From the NCBI RefSeq assembly GCF_019218285.1, contig NZ_JAHUZG010000002.1, forward strand, positions 1,302,001-1,366,000: 64,000 nucleotides of DNA, in the 5' to 3' direction. Position 1 is the first letter of the stretch, and the number at the start of each line of letters is the position of its first letter. The notes under the pieces were generated by a model. The model did not search any database. It was not told the DNA's origin and saw only the letters and a list, made by a program, of their open reading frames with translations. The position numbers and the translations under genes were made by a program. This DNA comes from Antarctobacter sediminis (GTDB lineage: Bacteria; Pseudomonadota; Alphaproteobacteria; Rhodobacterales; Rhodobacteraceae). Positions 10,839-19,258 of this stretch are shown here, in pieces.

Positions 10839-11741
10839 ATGGATATTCGCCAACAAGACATCGGCCTTCTGATGGCGCTGGACGTGCTGTTCGCCGAACG
10901 GAATGTGACGCGCGCGGCCGCTCGCATGAATCTTAGCCAGCCTGCCATGTCCGCACAGCTCGCGCGGCTCCGGGACTTGTTCGGGGATCCGCTATTGATC
11001 CCATCCGGTCGAACGATGATCCTGACAAGCCGCGCCGAAGCCTTGAAGGCTCCGCTTTCGCAGGCGCTGGCGGATCTGTCCGCGGTCTTGCAAGAAGGGC
11101 AAGGGTTTTACCCGTTTACCTCGGCCCGCGTCTTTTGCATCGCCGCATCTGATTATGTCCATCGCACCGTGACGCTGCCCGCGCTCAGCTGGCTTGCGAA
11201 AACCGCGCCGAAAGTGCGGATCGCCCTTTTGCCCTTGGACACGGCAAGATCGTGGCACGCGCTGGAACAAGGGAAGGTCGACCTGCTGATCACATCGGAT
11301 CGGTTGACGCCTCAGGATGCCAAGGCGCGCAGGCTGTACACAGAGAGTTTTGTCTTTGCACAGCGCATGGCCCATCCACGCGGGACCTGCCTGCCGTCAC
11401 TGGATGAATTCTGTAGCCTTGACCACGTCCTTGTGTCCCCGGAGTCGGGTGGGTTCAAAGGAGCGACCGATGAACAGCTTGATGCGTTGGGGCGGTCGCG
11501 CAATGTCGCGGTTTCGGTCCCGTCCTTCCTGCTTGCCCTCCCGCTGTTGCAGACATCTGATCTTGTCGCTGTGCTGCCAAAGCGTCTGGCCCAATCGCCG
11601 GACGTAGAATTGGCCGCCTTTCCCTTGCCTTTCGAGGCGGTCAAATTCGACATCATGCTGTCGTGGCACCCCCGAAGCGACAAGGACAGCGGCCACAAAT
11701 GGTTGCGGGACAGCATCTTCGACAAGGATATGCGGGTGTAA
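10839..11741 (+). CDS. LysR-family transcriptional regulator
   Basis: 300 residues. The N-terminal helix-turn-helix is clear (LFAERNVTRAAARMNLSQPAMSAQLARLR), followed by an effector domain that ends in DSGHKWLRDSIF, as in the NodD/NahR-like branch. It belongs to the same broad subtype as the regulator at 6665 but is clearly divergent in sequence. It is transcribed away from the MFS exporter and most likely regulates it. The inducer is unknown. Confidence 0.9.
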   Translation: MDIRQQDIGLLMALDVLFAERNVTRAAARMNLSQPAMSAQLARLRDLFGDPLLIPSGRTMILTSRAEALKAPLSQALADLSAVLQEGQGFYPFTSARVFCIAASDYVHRTVTLPALSWLAKTAPKVRIALLPLDTARSWHALEQGKVDLLITSDRLTPQDAKARRLYTESFVFAQRMAHPRGTCLPSLDEFCSLDHVLVSPESGGFKGATDEQLDALGRSRNVAVSVPSFLLALPLLQTSDLVAVLPKRLAQSPDVELAAFPLPFEAVKFDIMLSWHPRSDKDSGHKWLRDSIFDKDMRV

Positions 11742-11819
11742 TTGCCCGGCGCGCAGGCGGCATGGCAATCCGAATACAGACCACCCCAATGCGGGCGCTA
11801 TGACAAGCAGTCCGCCCCC

Positions 11820-11836
11820 TGTGAATTTTTTTCACA
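11820..11836. promoter_or_regulatory. Inverted repeat TGTGAA-N5-TTCACA upstream of importer operon
   Basis: TGTGAA (11820-11825), TTTTT, TTCACA (11831-11836) is a perfect 6-bp inverted repeat. It contains the T-N11-A core expected of LysR operators and lies 121 bases before the substrate-binding protein gene. The identical half sites with the same 5-base spacer occur at 18036-18052, next to the LysR gene at 17084-17980. The shared operator is seen in sequence; the identity of the binding protein is inferred. Confidence 0.65.
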
Positions 11837-11957
11837 AATGACGCGAGAATTTGCTCCCTACTGAACAGGCGGGTTTCCAACGACCCTGACTCGCATCGCG
11901 GACATGACCGGCAGGAGGAGCCGGGCGCCGCAGATGATGTGGAAAGGGAGGAAATTC

Positions 11958-13067
11958 ATGACAACGCTTGGAACCCTGTTGAAACGGGCGGGCACTGCCG
12001 CACTTCTTGCCGGACTCAGCCTGACTTCTGTCAATGCCGAGACCTATTTGCCGAACTGTTATATCCCGGCCGAGGGCAACGAAAAGATCATCCAATACGA
12101 GGCCAAGGAAGGGCCCTATCGCATCGCGCTGGTCAACGGGCACACCGGTATTCCGTGGCGCGAACAGATGATCCAGAGCGTTCGGGCATGGGCCAACCGC
12201 GCAGAGAACAAGGAAACCATTGGCGAATTGCGCGTGGTATCGACCGGCCCGGATGTGGCCACGCAGATTGCCGCCGTCGATAACTTTATTCAGGCGGGCT
12301 ATGACGCCATCGTTTTCATCGCGGTGAACCCGACGGCCTTTGATGCGGTTGTGCGACGCGCAAATCGCGCCGGAACGGTTTTGGTTTCTTTCGATAACCC
12401 CGTCGACAATGACTCGATCCTGCGGATCACGCCGAACTGGGTCGACTTTGAAACCATCAAGGCCAAGTCGGTTCTGGCGCAGATGCCGGACAAGACGGGC
12501 CGCATCCTCGAAATTCGCGGCATTCAGGGCAATTCAACCGACCGCGATCGTCATGTCGGTGTCGAGCAGGTTCTGGCTGACTACCCGAATGTCGACGTGG
12601 TCGAAGTGGTCGGCAACTGGGACACTGGCACGGTGCAGCGCGTGACCGCCGATGCCTTTGCGGTTCATGGTCAGTTCGACGGTATCATCTGCCAGCACGG
12701 GTGCCGGGGCGTGACCAATGCCATGGCCGCGGCGGACCATCCGGCGGTGCCGGTCGGTGGAGATGCCGAGAATGGCTATGTCAAGGCGATGGCGGGCAAT
12801 GGCATCCCCGGCATTTCGGTTTCGGTGTCGCCGGGCATGGGGCCACTGGCGGTGCGCGCTGCGGTTGCGCTGTTGCAGGGCGAAGCCTTCCCCTCGATGG
12901 CGAACCTGCCGATCCCGAACGTGGAAACCGCCGACATGGTCGCGGGCGTCCACTATTACCCGGACGAGCCGGATACCTTCGAGACCGTCACCGGCTATGC
13001 CACCTGCGGCGCCGATATGGTCTTTACCCCGGACGAACTGCGAAAGCAGTCGTACGCCAACGACTGA
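11958..13067 (+). CDS. Sugar-type ABC transporter periplasmic binding protein
   Basis: 369 residues from the ATG at 11958, preceded by GGGAGG. A signal peptide covers about residues 1-27 (ending SVNAETY). The mature part has the type I periplasmic binding fold of the RbsB/TorT kind: YRIALVNGHTGIPWREQMIQ, then QIAAVDNFIQAGYDAIVFIAVNP, then GDAENGYVKAMA. It would deliver a ligand to the ATPase and two permeases encoded directly downstream. The family often takes up monosaccharides or polyols, but the residues that define the ligand cannot be read here. A hairpin after the stop may lower expression of the downstream genes relative to this one. Confidence 0.9.
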   Translation: MTTLGTLLKRAGTAALLAGLSLTSVNAETYLPNCYIPAEGNEKIIQYEAKEGPYRIALVNGHTGIPWREQMIQSVRAWANRAENKETIGELRVVSTGPDVATQIAAVDNFIQAGYDAIVFIAVNPTAFDAVVRRANRAGTVLVSFDNPVDNDSILRITPNWVDFETIKAKSVLAQMPDKTGRILEIRGIQGNSTDRDRHVGVEQVLADYPNVDVVEVVGNWDTGTVQRVTADAFAVHGQFDGIICQHGCRGVTNAMAAADHPAVPVGGDAENGYVKAMAGNGIPGISVSVSPGMGPLAVRAAVALLQGEAFPSMANLPIPNVETADMVAGVHYYPDEPDTFETVTGYATCGADMVFTPDELRKQSYAND

Positions 13068-13077
13068 TTGCCATCGC

Positions 13078-13105
13078 AAGGCTCCGGACCCTGTTTCGGG
13101 GCCTT
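13078..13105 (+). terminator. Intercistronic hairpin after binding-protein gene
   Basis: AAGGCTCCG (13078-13086) pairs with CGGGGCCTT (13097-13105), nine pairs with one G-U. It lies between the binding-protein and ATPase genes. Such structures commonly protect the upstream message or cause partial termination, so that binding protein exceeds transporter; that role is inferred. Confidence 0.5.
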
Positions 13106-13126
13106 TGCCATTGGGAGGACATAGCG

Positions 13127-14665
13127 ATGGCCAAGACATCCGCATTTCTGAAACTTGACGGAATTAGCAAACATTACGGTGGCGTCTTTGCGCTGGACAA
13201 CGTGCATTTCGAAGCCTCGAAAGGGTCGATCCATGCCATTCTCGGCGAGAACGGCGCGGGCAAATCAACCCTGATGAAATCGCTCGTCGGGGTGGTGCAT
13301 CCAGAAGAGGGTCGCATCCTGCTGGACGGGCAGGAATTGCACATGCAGGGCGCCAGCGACGCCGCCCGGCACGGGCTGGTGTGTATCTTTCAAGAGCTGT
13401 CAATCGTGCCGGATCTGAACGTGGCGGCCAATATCTGTTTGGCGGATCCACCGCGCACGCGGCTGGGTCTGATCGACCGACGTGAACAGGCACGGCTGGC
13501 CCGTGCAACCCTGAAAGAGATGGGCGTCGGACTGGACATCGACGTGCGCAGCAAGGTGGCGGACTTGCCGCTGTCCAAGCGTCAGATCGTCGAGATTGCC
13601 AAGGCTGTTATCCGCAAACCCAAGGTTCTGATCCTTGACGAAGCCACATCGGCCCTGACGGCGGCGGACGTGGAACCTGTTATGGCTCTGCTGCGCCGCC
13701 TTCGCGACGAAGGCACCCTGATCCTGTTCATCTCGCACCGTATGCACGAGGTCGAGGCGCTGGCTGACACCTGTTCTGTCTTTCGGAACGGTGCACATGT
13801 GGAAACCTTTGCCACCGGAAGCCGCAGCGATGACGAGATCGTCCAGATGATGATCGGCAAACCGCTGTCCCAGATCTTTCCCGCAAAGCCGGGCGGGGTG
13901 CCCGAGGCCGCCCCTTATCTCGAAACCCGGGGGCTTTGCTGGAATGACCGGCTCAAAGGGGTCGATCTGGCGGTGCGCCCGGGCGAGATCGTCGGCCTTG
14001 GCGGGCTGGACGGCCAAGGGCAACAAGAGGTGTTGCAGGCACTGGCCGGTATCCTGCGCGGCGTAACCGGCGAGATCCGCATTGGCGCGCGTCGCGAGGT
14101 TCCCGACGGACCGCGCGGTGGCCTGTCCAGCGATTATGGCGTTGCTTTGGTGCCCGAGGATCGCAAGACGGGCGGTCTGTTCCTTCCGCAATCCATTGCC
14201 AACAACCTGACGGCCCCGATCCTAGACCGGATCAGCCCGCGCGGCGTTGTCAGTGAGACCCGCGAACAAGCCCTGATCGACGAGATGATACGGACCCTGC
14301 GGATCAAGGTCAGCAGTGGCGATCTTGCCGTTTCGACCCTGTCCGGCGGCAACCAGCAAAAGGTGGTCATCGCGAAATGGCTGGCGACACGGCCCAGGCT
14401 GTTGCTGTTGATCGACCCGACACGCGGGATCGACGTCGGCACCAAGCAGGAAATCTATCGCCTGCTGCGCGATCTGGCCGAGGATGGCTTGGCGATCCTG
14501 CTCTACACCACGGATTATGACGAGCTGATCGGTCTCTGTGACCGTGCGCTTGTCATGTACGACGGCCGGATCAACGCAGAGCTTTCCGGCCACCAACTCA
14601 CCGAACAGAACATCCTGTCCAGCGCGCTCAACATGGGCGCCGGTGCAGAAGAAAGGGTGGCATGA
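13127..14665 (+). CDS. Sugar-type ABC transporter ATP-binding protein (two ABC domains)
   Basis: 512 residues from the ATG at 13127, preceded by GGGAGGA. This is the duplicated RbsA/MglA-type ATPase. The first domain has Walker A GENGAGKST, a degenerate signature LSKRQIVEIAKA and Walker B VLILDEATSAL. The second has a degenerate Walker A region (GLDGQGQQE) and an intact signature LSGGNQQKVVIAK, then LLLIDPTRGIDVGTK. This asymmetry is normal for CUT2-class importers. Its stop overlaps the next ATG (ATGA), so translation with the first permease is coupled. Confidence 0.93.
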   Translation: MAKTSAFLKLDGISKHYGGVFALDNVHFEASKGSIHAILGENGAGKSTLMKSLVGVVHPEEGRILLDGQELHMQGASDAARHGLVCIFQELSIVPDLNVAANICLADPPRTRLGLIDRREQARLARATLKEMGVGLDIDVRSKVADLPLSKRQIVEIAKAVIRKPKVLILDEATSALTAADVEPVMALLRRLRDEGTLILFISHRMHEVEALADTCSVFRNGAHVETFATGSRSDDEIVQMMIGKPLSQIFPAKPGGVPEAAPYLETRGLCWNDRLKGVDLAVRPGEIVGLGGLDGQGQQEVLQALAGILRGVTGEIRIGARREVPDGPRGGLSSDYGVALVPEDRKTGGLFLPQSIANNLTAPILDRISPRGVVSETREQALIDEMIRTLRIKVSSGDLAVSTLSGGNQQKVVIAKWLATRPRLLLLIDPTRGIDVGTKQEIYRLLRDLAEDGLAILLYTTDYDELIGLCDRALVMYDGRINAELSGHQLTEQNILSSALNMGAGAEERVA

Positions 14666-15630
14666 TGGCTCAGGGCTTTTTCAAAACACATGGGCGCGTG
14701 CTGTTCGCATGGGGAATCTTTGCGATCCTGATGGGGATTTTCCTGTCGGTTCATCCCCGCGGCGCGACGCTGGGCGTGTTCACCACCTGGTCGAACCAAT
14801 GCGCGGCGCTGGCTTTGCTGGCCGTGGGTCAGACGATTGTCGTGCTGTCCAAGGGCATCGACCTGTCCATCGGTCCCATCATGGCGCTGACGAATTGCAT
14901 CGCCTCGCACCTTGTCAACGGCAGCCCCTACGAAGTCGCCTTGGGCGTTCTGGCGGTTGTCGCGGTGGGTGCGCTCTGCGGGCTGGTGAACGGGTTGGTT
15001 GTCGTGGTTGGCAAACTGCAAGCCATCATCGCCACGTTGGCGACCGGCGCGATCTTTACCGGGCTGGCGCTCTTGGTGCGCCCGATTCCCGGCGGAGAGG
15101 TTTCCATCGCGTTGAGTGATGCCATGACGATGGACGTGTTCGGAATGGTGCCCTCGGCCATCCTTGTGATGCTGGGCGCGGTGGCCTTGTGGTATCCGAT
15201 CCGACGCCACCCGATTGGCAGGTCCATCATCGCGGTCGGATCGTCCGAGGCCGCCGCCGAAGCCTCGGGGCTGAACGTCGCGCGGGCCAAGATAGCGGCC
15301 TATACGCTGGGCGGTGTCTTTGCGGCCTTTGGCGGATTGTTCATCGGGTTCCAAACCCTTTCCGGGGATCCGTCGATCGGCCTGACCTATACGCTGAACT
15401 CGATTGCTGCGGTGGTGATCGGCGGCACCATGCTGACCGGAGGCGCGGGCAGCGTCATTGGCTCTATCGCCGGGGCGCTGGTCCTGCGCACCATCGGCAG
15501 CCTGATCTTCTTCATCGGGCTGCAACCGCTGGCGCAACCGCTGTTCGAAGGCACCGTTTTGCTGATCGCGGTGGCCTTTGGCGCAACCCGTCTTTTGAAA
15601 ATCAAGAACCGCATGGAGGTGTTCCAATGA
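14662..15630 (+). CDS. Sugar-type ABC transporter permease 1
   Basis: 322 residues, RbsC-like, with about eight to ten hydrophobic segments. The family motif GIDLSIGPIMALTN is near residues 70-85 and GGTMLTGGAGSVIGSIAGAL is near 260-280. It pairs with the second permease to form the membrane channel of the importer. It overlaps both neighbours by four bases (ATGA), so the three genes are translationally coupled. Confidence 0.92.
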   Translation: MMAQGFFKTHGRVLFAWGIFAILMGIFLSVHPRGATLGVFTTWSNQCAALALLAVGQTIVVLSKGIDLSIGPIMALTNCIASHLVNGSPYEVALGVLAVVAVGALCGLVNGLVVVVGKLQAIIATLATGAIFTGLALLVRPIPGGEVSIALSDAMTMDVFGMVPSAILVMLGAVALWYPIRRHPIGRSIIAVGSSEAAAEASGLNVARAKIAAYTLGGVFAAFGGLFIGFQTLSGDPSIGLTYTLNSIAAVVIGGTMLTGGAGSVIGSIAGALVLRTIGSLIFFIGLQPLAQPLFEGTVLLIAVAFGATRLLKIKNRMEVFQ

Positions 15631-16610
15631 GCAGCGCAGTCAACGACAAGCCGGCGGTCACATGGTCGCTGCCTTTCGACGGGCCGACGCGGTCCGTGTT
15701 CATTGCCATCATCGCTCTGATCCTTGTGGGCGGCGCCTTTTTCCCGCAGTTCTTCTCGCCCTACTATCTTGCGCAGCAAATGCAGAACGGGGCCTTTCTG
15801 GGCATCGTCGCGGCGGGTGCCATGGTGGTTATCCTGCTGGGGCAGATCGACCTTTCCGTCCCATGGACAATGACGGCGGCGGCAACGATTTCAACGGCAG
15901 TGGTCGGAGCAAATCCGCAGGCGGGCATCAGCGAACTGGGCCTGTTGGCGGGTCTGGGCGTCGGGGCACTGGTTGGTTTCGTCAACGGGTTCGGCGTTGC
16001 ATTCCTTCGGATCCCGTCGATGATCTGGACGCTTGCCACCAACAATATCCTTTTGGGCTTGCTGGTCTATTTCAGCGGCTTCTACGCGCTGGCAAGCCAG
16101 CCCTCACCGGTGATGAGCGCGCTTGGCCAAGGAAAGGTATTGGGCTTGCCCGCCGTTGTATTGGTCTGGATCGCGGTTTCCGTGCTGACGATCTTTTTGC
16201 TCAAACGCACCGTCTTTGGCCGAAACGTCTATCTGGTGGGCACGTCGGAACCGGCGGCGTATCTCTCGGCGATCAATACGCGGCGCGTGACCATTCTGGC
16301 CTTTGTTTTTGCCGGGGTGATGAGCGCGCTGGGCGGCATGATGTTGGCCGGATACGCCGGCCAATCCTATCAGCGTATGGGCGATCCCTATTTGTTGCCC
16401 GGCATCGCGGCGGTTGTTCTGGGCGGCACCAGCCTGTTCGGCGGCACCGGCCGATATGCAGGAACCGTGGCCGGTGTGCTGCTGATCACGCTGATGTCCT
16501 CGATGCTGTCGATCATGCAGGCACCAGAGGCCGCCAAGCAGATCGCCTATGGTCTGGTCATCATCGTCATGGTTGGCCTGTACAGCCGCCGCGCAGCGAA
16601 AACGGGGTAA
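15627..16610 (+). CDS. Sugar-type ABC transporter permease 2
   Basis: 327 residues from the ATG at 15627, which overlaps the stop of the first permease. It has the RbsC-like motif GQIDLSVPWTMTAAATIS and, near the C-terminus, GGTSLFGGTGRYAGTVAGVLLI. Two different permease genes in one CUT2 operon imply a heterodimeric channel, which is common in alphaproteobacterial systems. It is followed after six bases by a small cupin-like gene that likely belongs to the same transcript. Confidence 0.92.
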   Translation: MSSAVNDKPAVTWSLPFDGPTRSVFIAIIALILVGGAFFPQFFSPYYLAQQMQNGAFLGIVAAGAMVVILLGQIDLSVPWTMTAAATISTAVVGANPQAGISELGLLAGLGVGALVGFVNGFGVAFLRIPSMIWTLATNNILLGLLVYFSGFYALASQPSPVMSALGQGKVLGLPAVVLVWIAVSVLTIFLLKRTVFGRNVYLVGTSEPAAYLSAINTRRVTILAFVFAGVMSALGGMMLAGYAGQSYQRMGDPYLLPGIAAVVLGGTSLFGGTGRYAGTVAGVLLITLMSSMLSIMQAPEAAKQIAYGLVIIVMVGLYSRRAAKTG

Positions 16611-16616
16611 CGGGTC

Positions 16617-17105
16617 ATGCAAGTCAGAGTCACAAATGCCCCGAACGTCACACCTCCGGCCAACTGGCCGGAGGAACTGCAACAAGAGATATTGCGCAAT
16701 GTCCGGAACGGTTGTGTCGGGCGCTACGTCCTGTCTGAAAACGCGCGCGTGCGGGTTTGGCGGCTGGACCTGGATCCCGGCGAGCGGCTGGGGTTTCATT
16801 GTCATGTGCTGGATTATTTCCATGTTGCCCTGACCGCCGGGACGGCACGGTCGCTGGATCATCACGGCAACGAAGACCGGTACAGCTTTGATCCCGGGCA
16901 GGTGAAACACGTCCAGTTTCAGGAAAAGGAGTTCCTGCTGCACGACCTGGAGAACGTTGGATCAGATCCGTTTTCCGTGCTGATCTGCGAACATCTGCGC
17001 AGCGCGAATGCGCCGCTGCCGATCCCCGATCATGTGCGGGTGAAACCGCGTCACATCGAAGAGGTTCATTGGGCTGCGGCGCTTCACAGCGCGTCGACCA
17101 CGTAG
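16617..17105 (+). CDS. Cupin-like protein, copy 1
   Basis: 162 residues. The central part has a cupin-like pattern, with PGERLGFHCHVLDYFHVAL (first histidine pair) and GQVKHVQFQEKEFLLHDLENVG (later motif), suggesting a small beta-barrel that may bind a metal. It is a clear paralogue of the protein at 20075: both share NG.VG, VRVWRL.L.PGER.GFH.HVL.YF, EF.LHDL.N.G and a closing SANAPLP. It follows the second permease by six bases, so it is part of the importer operon. Its 3' end overlaps the convergent LysR gene by 22 bases. The substrate is unknown; a role in handling the imported compound is inferred from context. Confidence 0.8.
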   Translation: MQVRVTNAPNVTPPANWPEELQQEILRNVRNGCVGRYVLSENARVRVWRLDLDPGERLGFHCHVLDYFHVALTAGTARSLDHHGNEDRYSFDPGQVKHVQFQEKEFLLHDLENVGSDPFSVLICEHLRSANAPLPIPDHVRVKPRHIEEVHWAAALHSASTT

Positions 17106-17980
17106 TCGATAAAGACCCGGATCCGGTTGGCAAGATGCGCATGGTCGACGAACAGCGCCTGCACCGGCTCCGTATCGCCGGGGTTGAACGACTCCAGCAG
17201 GGGGATCAGCCGGCCCTGGGCCACGTCCGGTCCGATGTGGAAATCCGATAGCCGCGCAATGCCCACCCCGGCCAGTGCCATCTGGCGCATGGTTTCACCA
17301 TCGCTGACGCGCAGATTGCCTTTCACCGCCTGATCCAGCCTTTCGGGTTCGCCGTGTTTGCGGCCATCGAAGGGCCAGATGTCGAGGCTGCGCTTGATGT
17401 TGAAGTTGAGGCAATTGTGCCGCTCAAGGTCGGTCGGGTGCTTCGGCGTGCCGAAACGGTCAAGATAGCTTTGCGAGGCCACCACCCGGCGTGGCGTTTC
17501 CAACAGCTTGCGGGCGCGCAGCGAACTGTCTGACAGATGTCCGGTGCGGATCGCGACGTCGGCACGTTCATAGATCAGATCGACCGGCATGTCGGTCTGG
17601 ACAAGGTCCAGCGTGATGCCCGGATAGGCTTCGAGAAAGCCGGGAATGATCGGCATCAGGTAATGCTGGGCGAATGGGATGTTGGAATTGACGCGCAGGG
17701 TGCCACGCGCTTCTTCCGAGGCAGAGGACACCGCGCGTTCCGACTGTTCGATCTCGCTGACAATCATCTGGGCGCGGTCGAAAAAGATCTCGCCTTCGGG
17801 CGTCAGTTGCAGGCCACGGGTCGACCGCACGATCAGCGAGACACCAAGCCGTTCTTCCAACCGGGAGATCAGCTTGGACACGGCCGACGGTGTCAGCCGC
17901 AGCGCCCGCGCCGTGGCCGAAAAGCTGCCATGTTCGACCACGCGCACAAAGATTTCCATTTCTCCGCCGCGATTTATCAT
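17084..17980 (-). CDS. LysR-family regulator of the catabolic module
   Basis: 298 residues, with the N-terminal helix-turn-helix VEHGSFSATARALRLTPSAVSKLISRLEERLG and a C-terminal effector domain typical of the CrgA-like subgroup (GTLRVNSNIPFAQHYLMPIIPGFLEAYP). It sits between the importer operon and the dehydrogenase operon, convergent with the first and divergent from the second. A perfect TGTGAA-N5-TTCACA repeat lies 56 bases upstream of its start, and the same site is found in front of the importer. I infer that it senses a pathway compound and controls both operons. Confidence 0.9.
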   Translation of the reverse strand: MINRGGEMEIFVRVVEHGSFSATARALRLTPSAVSKLISRLEERLGVSLIVRSTRGLQLTPEGEIFFDRAQMIVSEIEQSERAVSSASEEARGTLRVNSNIPFAQHYLMPIIPGFLEAYPGITLDLVQTDMPVDLIYERADVAIRTGHLSDSSLRARKLLETPRRVVASQSYLDRFGTPKHPTDLERHNCLNFNIKRSLDIWPFDGRKHGEPERLDQAVKGNLRVSDGETMRQMALAGVGIARLSDFHIGPDVAQGRLIPLLESFNPGDTEPVQALFVDHAHLANRIRVFIDYVVDAL

Positions 17981-18035
17981 CCCGGTGCCTCCCCCTGACC
18001 ACCATGTCCCACGCGCGGATCATACCCCATCCGGC

Positions 18036-18052
18036 TGTGAAAATAATTCACA
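18036..18052. promoter_or_regulatory. Inverted repeat TGTGAA-N5-TTCACA in LysR / reductase divergent region
   Basis: TGTGAA (18036-18041), AATAA, TTCACA (18047-18052), with a T-N11-A core. It lies between the LysR start (17980) and the PRISE-like gene (18147) and matches the site at 11820-11836 at every repeat position. This is the basis for proposing a single regulon. Confidence 0.7.
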
Positions 18053-18146
18053 TTACGTTTGCCGCATCGCTTCTGTGAAGGGGTAATCTTCCGTGACACC
18101 TTCGCTGCAAGCCGCAACCCGCGGTTTCGAAAACGGAGGAGATCAC

Positions 18147-19214
18147 ATGTACGCCAAGCGCGCGCTAATCGTCGGGGCGACCGGCATTGTCGGCCTGAAT
18201 GTCGCCGAACATCTTCATGCTCTGGGCGGATGGGAAATCCACGGCGTGTCCCGCAGGGCACCGCAGGGCGCATCCTATATCCACAGCCATCAGGTTGATC
18301 TGATGGATCACGACAAGGCGGTTGCGGCGCTGTCGCATCTGTCACCGACCCACATCTATTATTGCTCGTGGACGCTTGGCCAAGACGAGGACGACAACAT
18401 TCGCCTGAACGGCAACATGCTGCGGACCGTTCTGGATGCTTTCAAGGACAAAGGCTGTGTCGAACATGTCGCGGTTGTGACCGGGACCAAACATTACCTC
18501 GGCCCGTTCGAGGATTACGGCAAGGTCACGCCCGTCACGCCGTTCCGCGAAACTGCGCCGCGTTTGGAAAAGAAGAACTTTTACTACGAGCTTGAAGACG
18601 TGGTGATGGAATACAGCGACAAGCACGGCTTTGGCTGGTCGGTGCATCGTTCGCATACCATCATTGGCTACGCGGTTGGCAACCTGATGAACATCGGGGC
18701 GACACTGGCAACCCATGCGTCGATCTGCAAGGCCACCGGCCAACCCTTCCGGTTTCCGGGATCGCCCACCGCCTATCGTGGTCTGAACGACATCACCGAC
18801 GCACGTATCCTTGCCAAGCAGATCGTCTGGGCCTCGACCGAGCCGAACGCCCGGAACGAGGCGTTCAACGCGGTCAACGGGGATGTCTTTCGCTGGGAAC
18901 AGCTGTGGCAGACCATCGCCGAATACTTTGACGTCGAAGTGGCGGAATATCCCGGCGAATACAACTCTCTCGAAGAGCAGATGAAGGACAGCGGCCCGGC
19001 CTGGGACAAGCTGGTCGAAGAGCACAATCTTCAGCGCAACCCGCTGAGCAAGCTGGCCTCTGCATGGCACAGCGATCTGGATCTCGGCCGTCCGATGGAA
19101 TGCGTGCATTCGATGGCCAAATGCCGAGCGCTGGGCTTCGACGCATTTCAGGACACCGCGCAAAGCTTCATCGATGTGTTCGACCGTCTGCGGGCCGAGC
19201 GGATCATCCCCTGA
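18147..19214 (+). CDS. PRISE-like SDR reductase (progesterone 5-beta-reductase / iridoid synthase type)
   Basis: 355 residues from the ATG at 18147, preceded by GGAGGA. The N-terminal Rossmann motif is GATGIVGLNVAEHL. The segment NFYYELEDVVMEY resembles the conserved NFYY..ED motif of PRISE enzymes, which holds their catalytic tyrosine, and WSVHRSHTIIGYA resembles the following family motif. Known PRISE proteins reduce activated C=C bonds of enones with NADPH, but bacterial members are mostly uncharacterised. It is first in an operon with an SDR and the second cupin-like protein. The substrate cannot be read from sequence. Confidence 0.8.
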   Translation: MYAKRALIVGATGIVGLNVAEHLHALGGWEIHGVSRRAPQGASYIHSHQVDLMDHDKAVAALSHLSPTHIYYCSWTLGQDEDDNIRLNGNMLRTVLDAFKDKGCVEHVAVVTGTKHYLGPFEDYGKVTPVTPFRETAPRLEKKNFYYELEDVVMEYSDKHGFGWSVHRSHTIIGYAVGNLMNIGATLATHASICKATGQPFRFPGSPTAYRGLNDITDARILAKQIVWASTEPNARNEAFNAVNGDVFRWEQLWQTIAEYFDVEVAEYPGEYNSLEEQMKDSGPAWDKLVEEHNLQRNPLSKLASAWHSDLDLGRPMECVHSMAKCRALGFDAFQDTAQSFIDVFDRLRAERIIP

Positions 19215-19258
19215 ACACGACCTGACACCGACAGACACATAGGGAGGAGGCTGTCACC

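Noticed and set aside
12701-13126. N-terminal extension of the importer ATPase frame
   Set aside because: It lies inside the binding-protein gene in another frame; the ATG at 13127 has a good ribosome binding site and begins the normal RbsA N-terminus.
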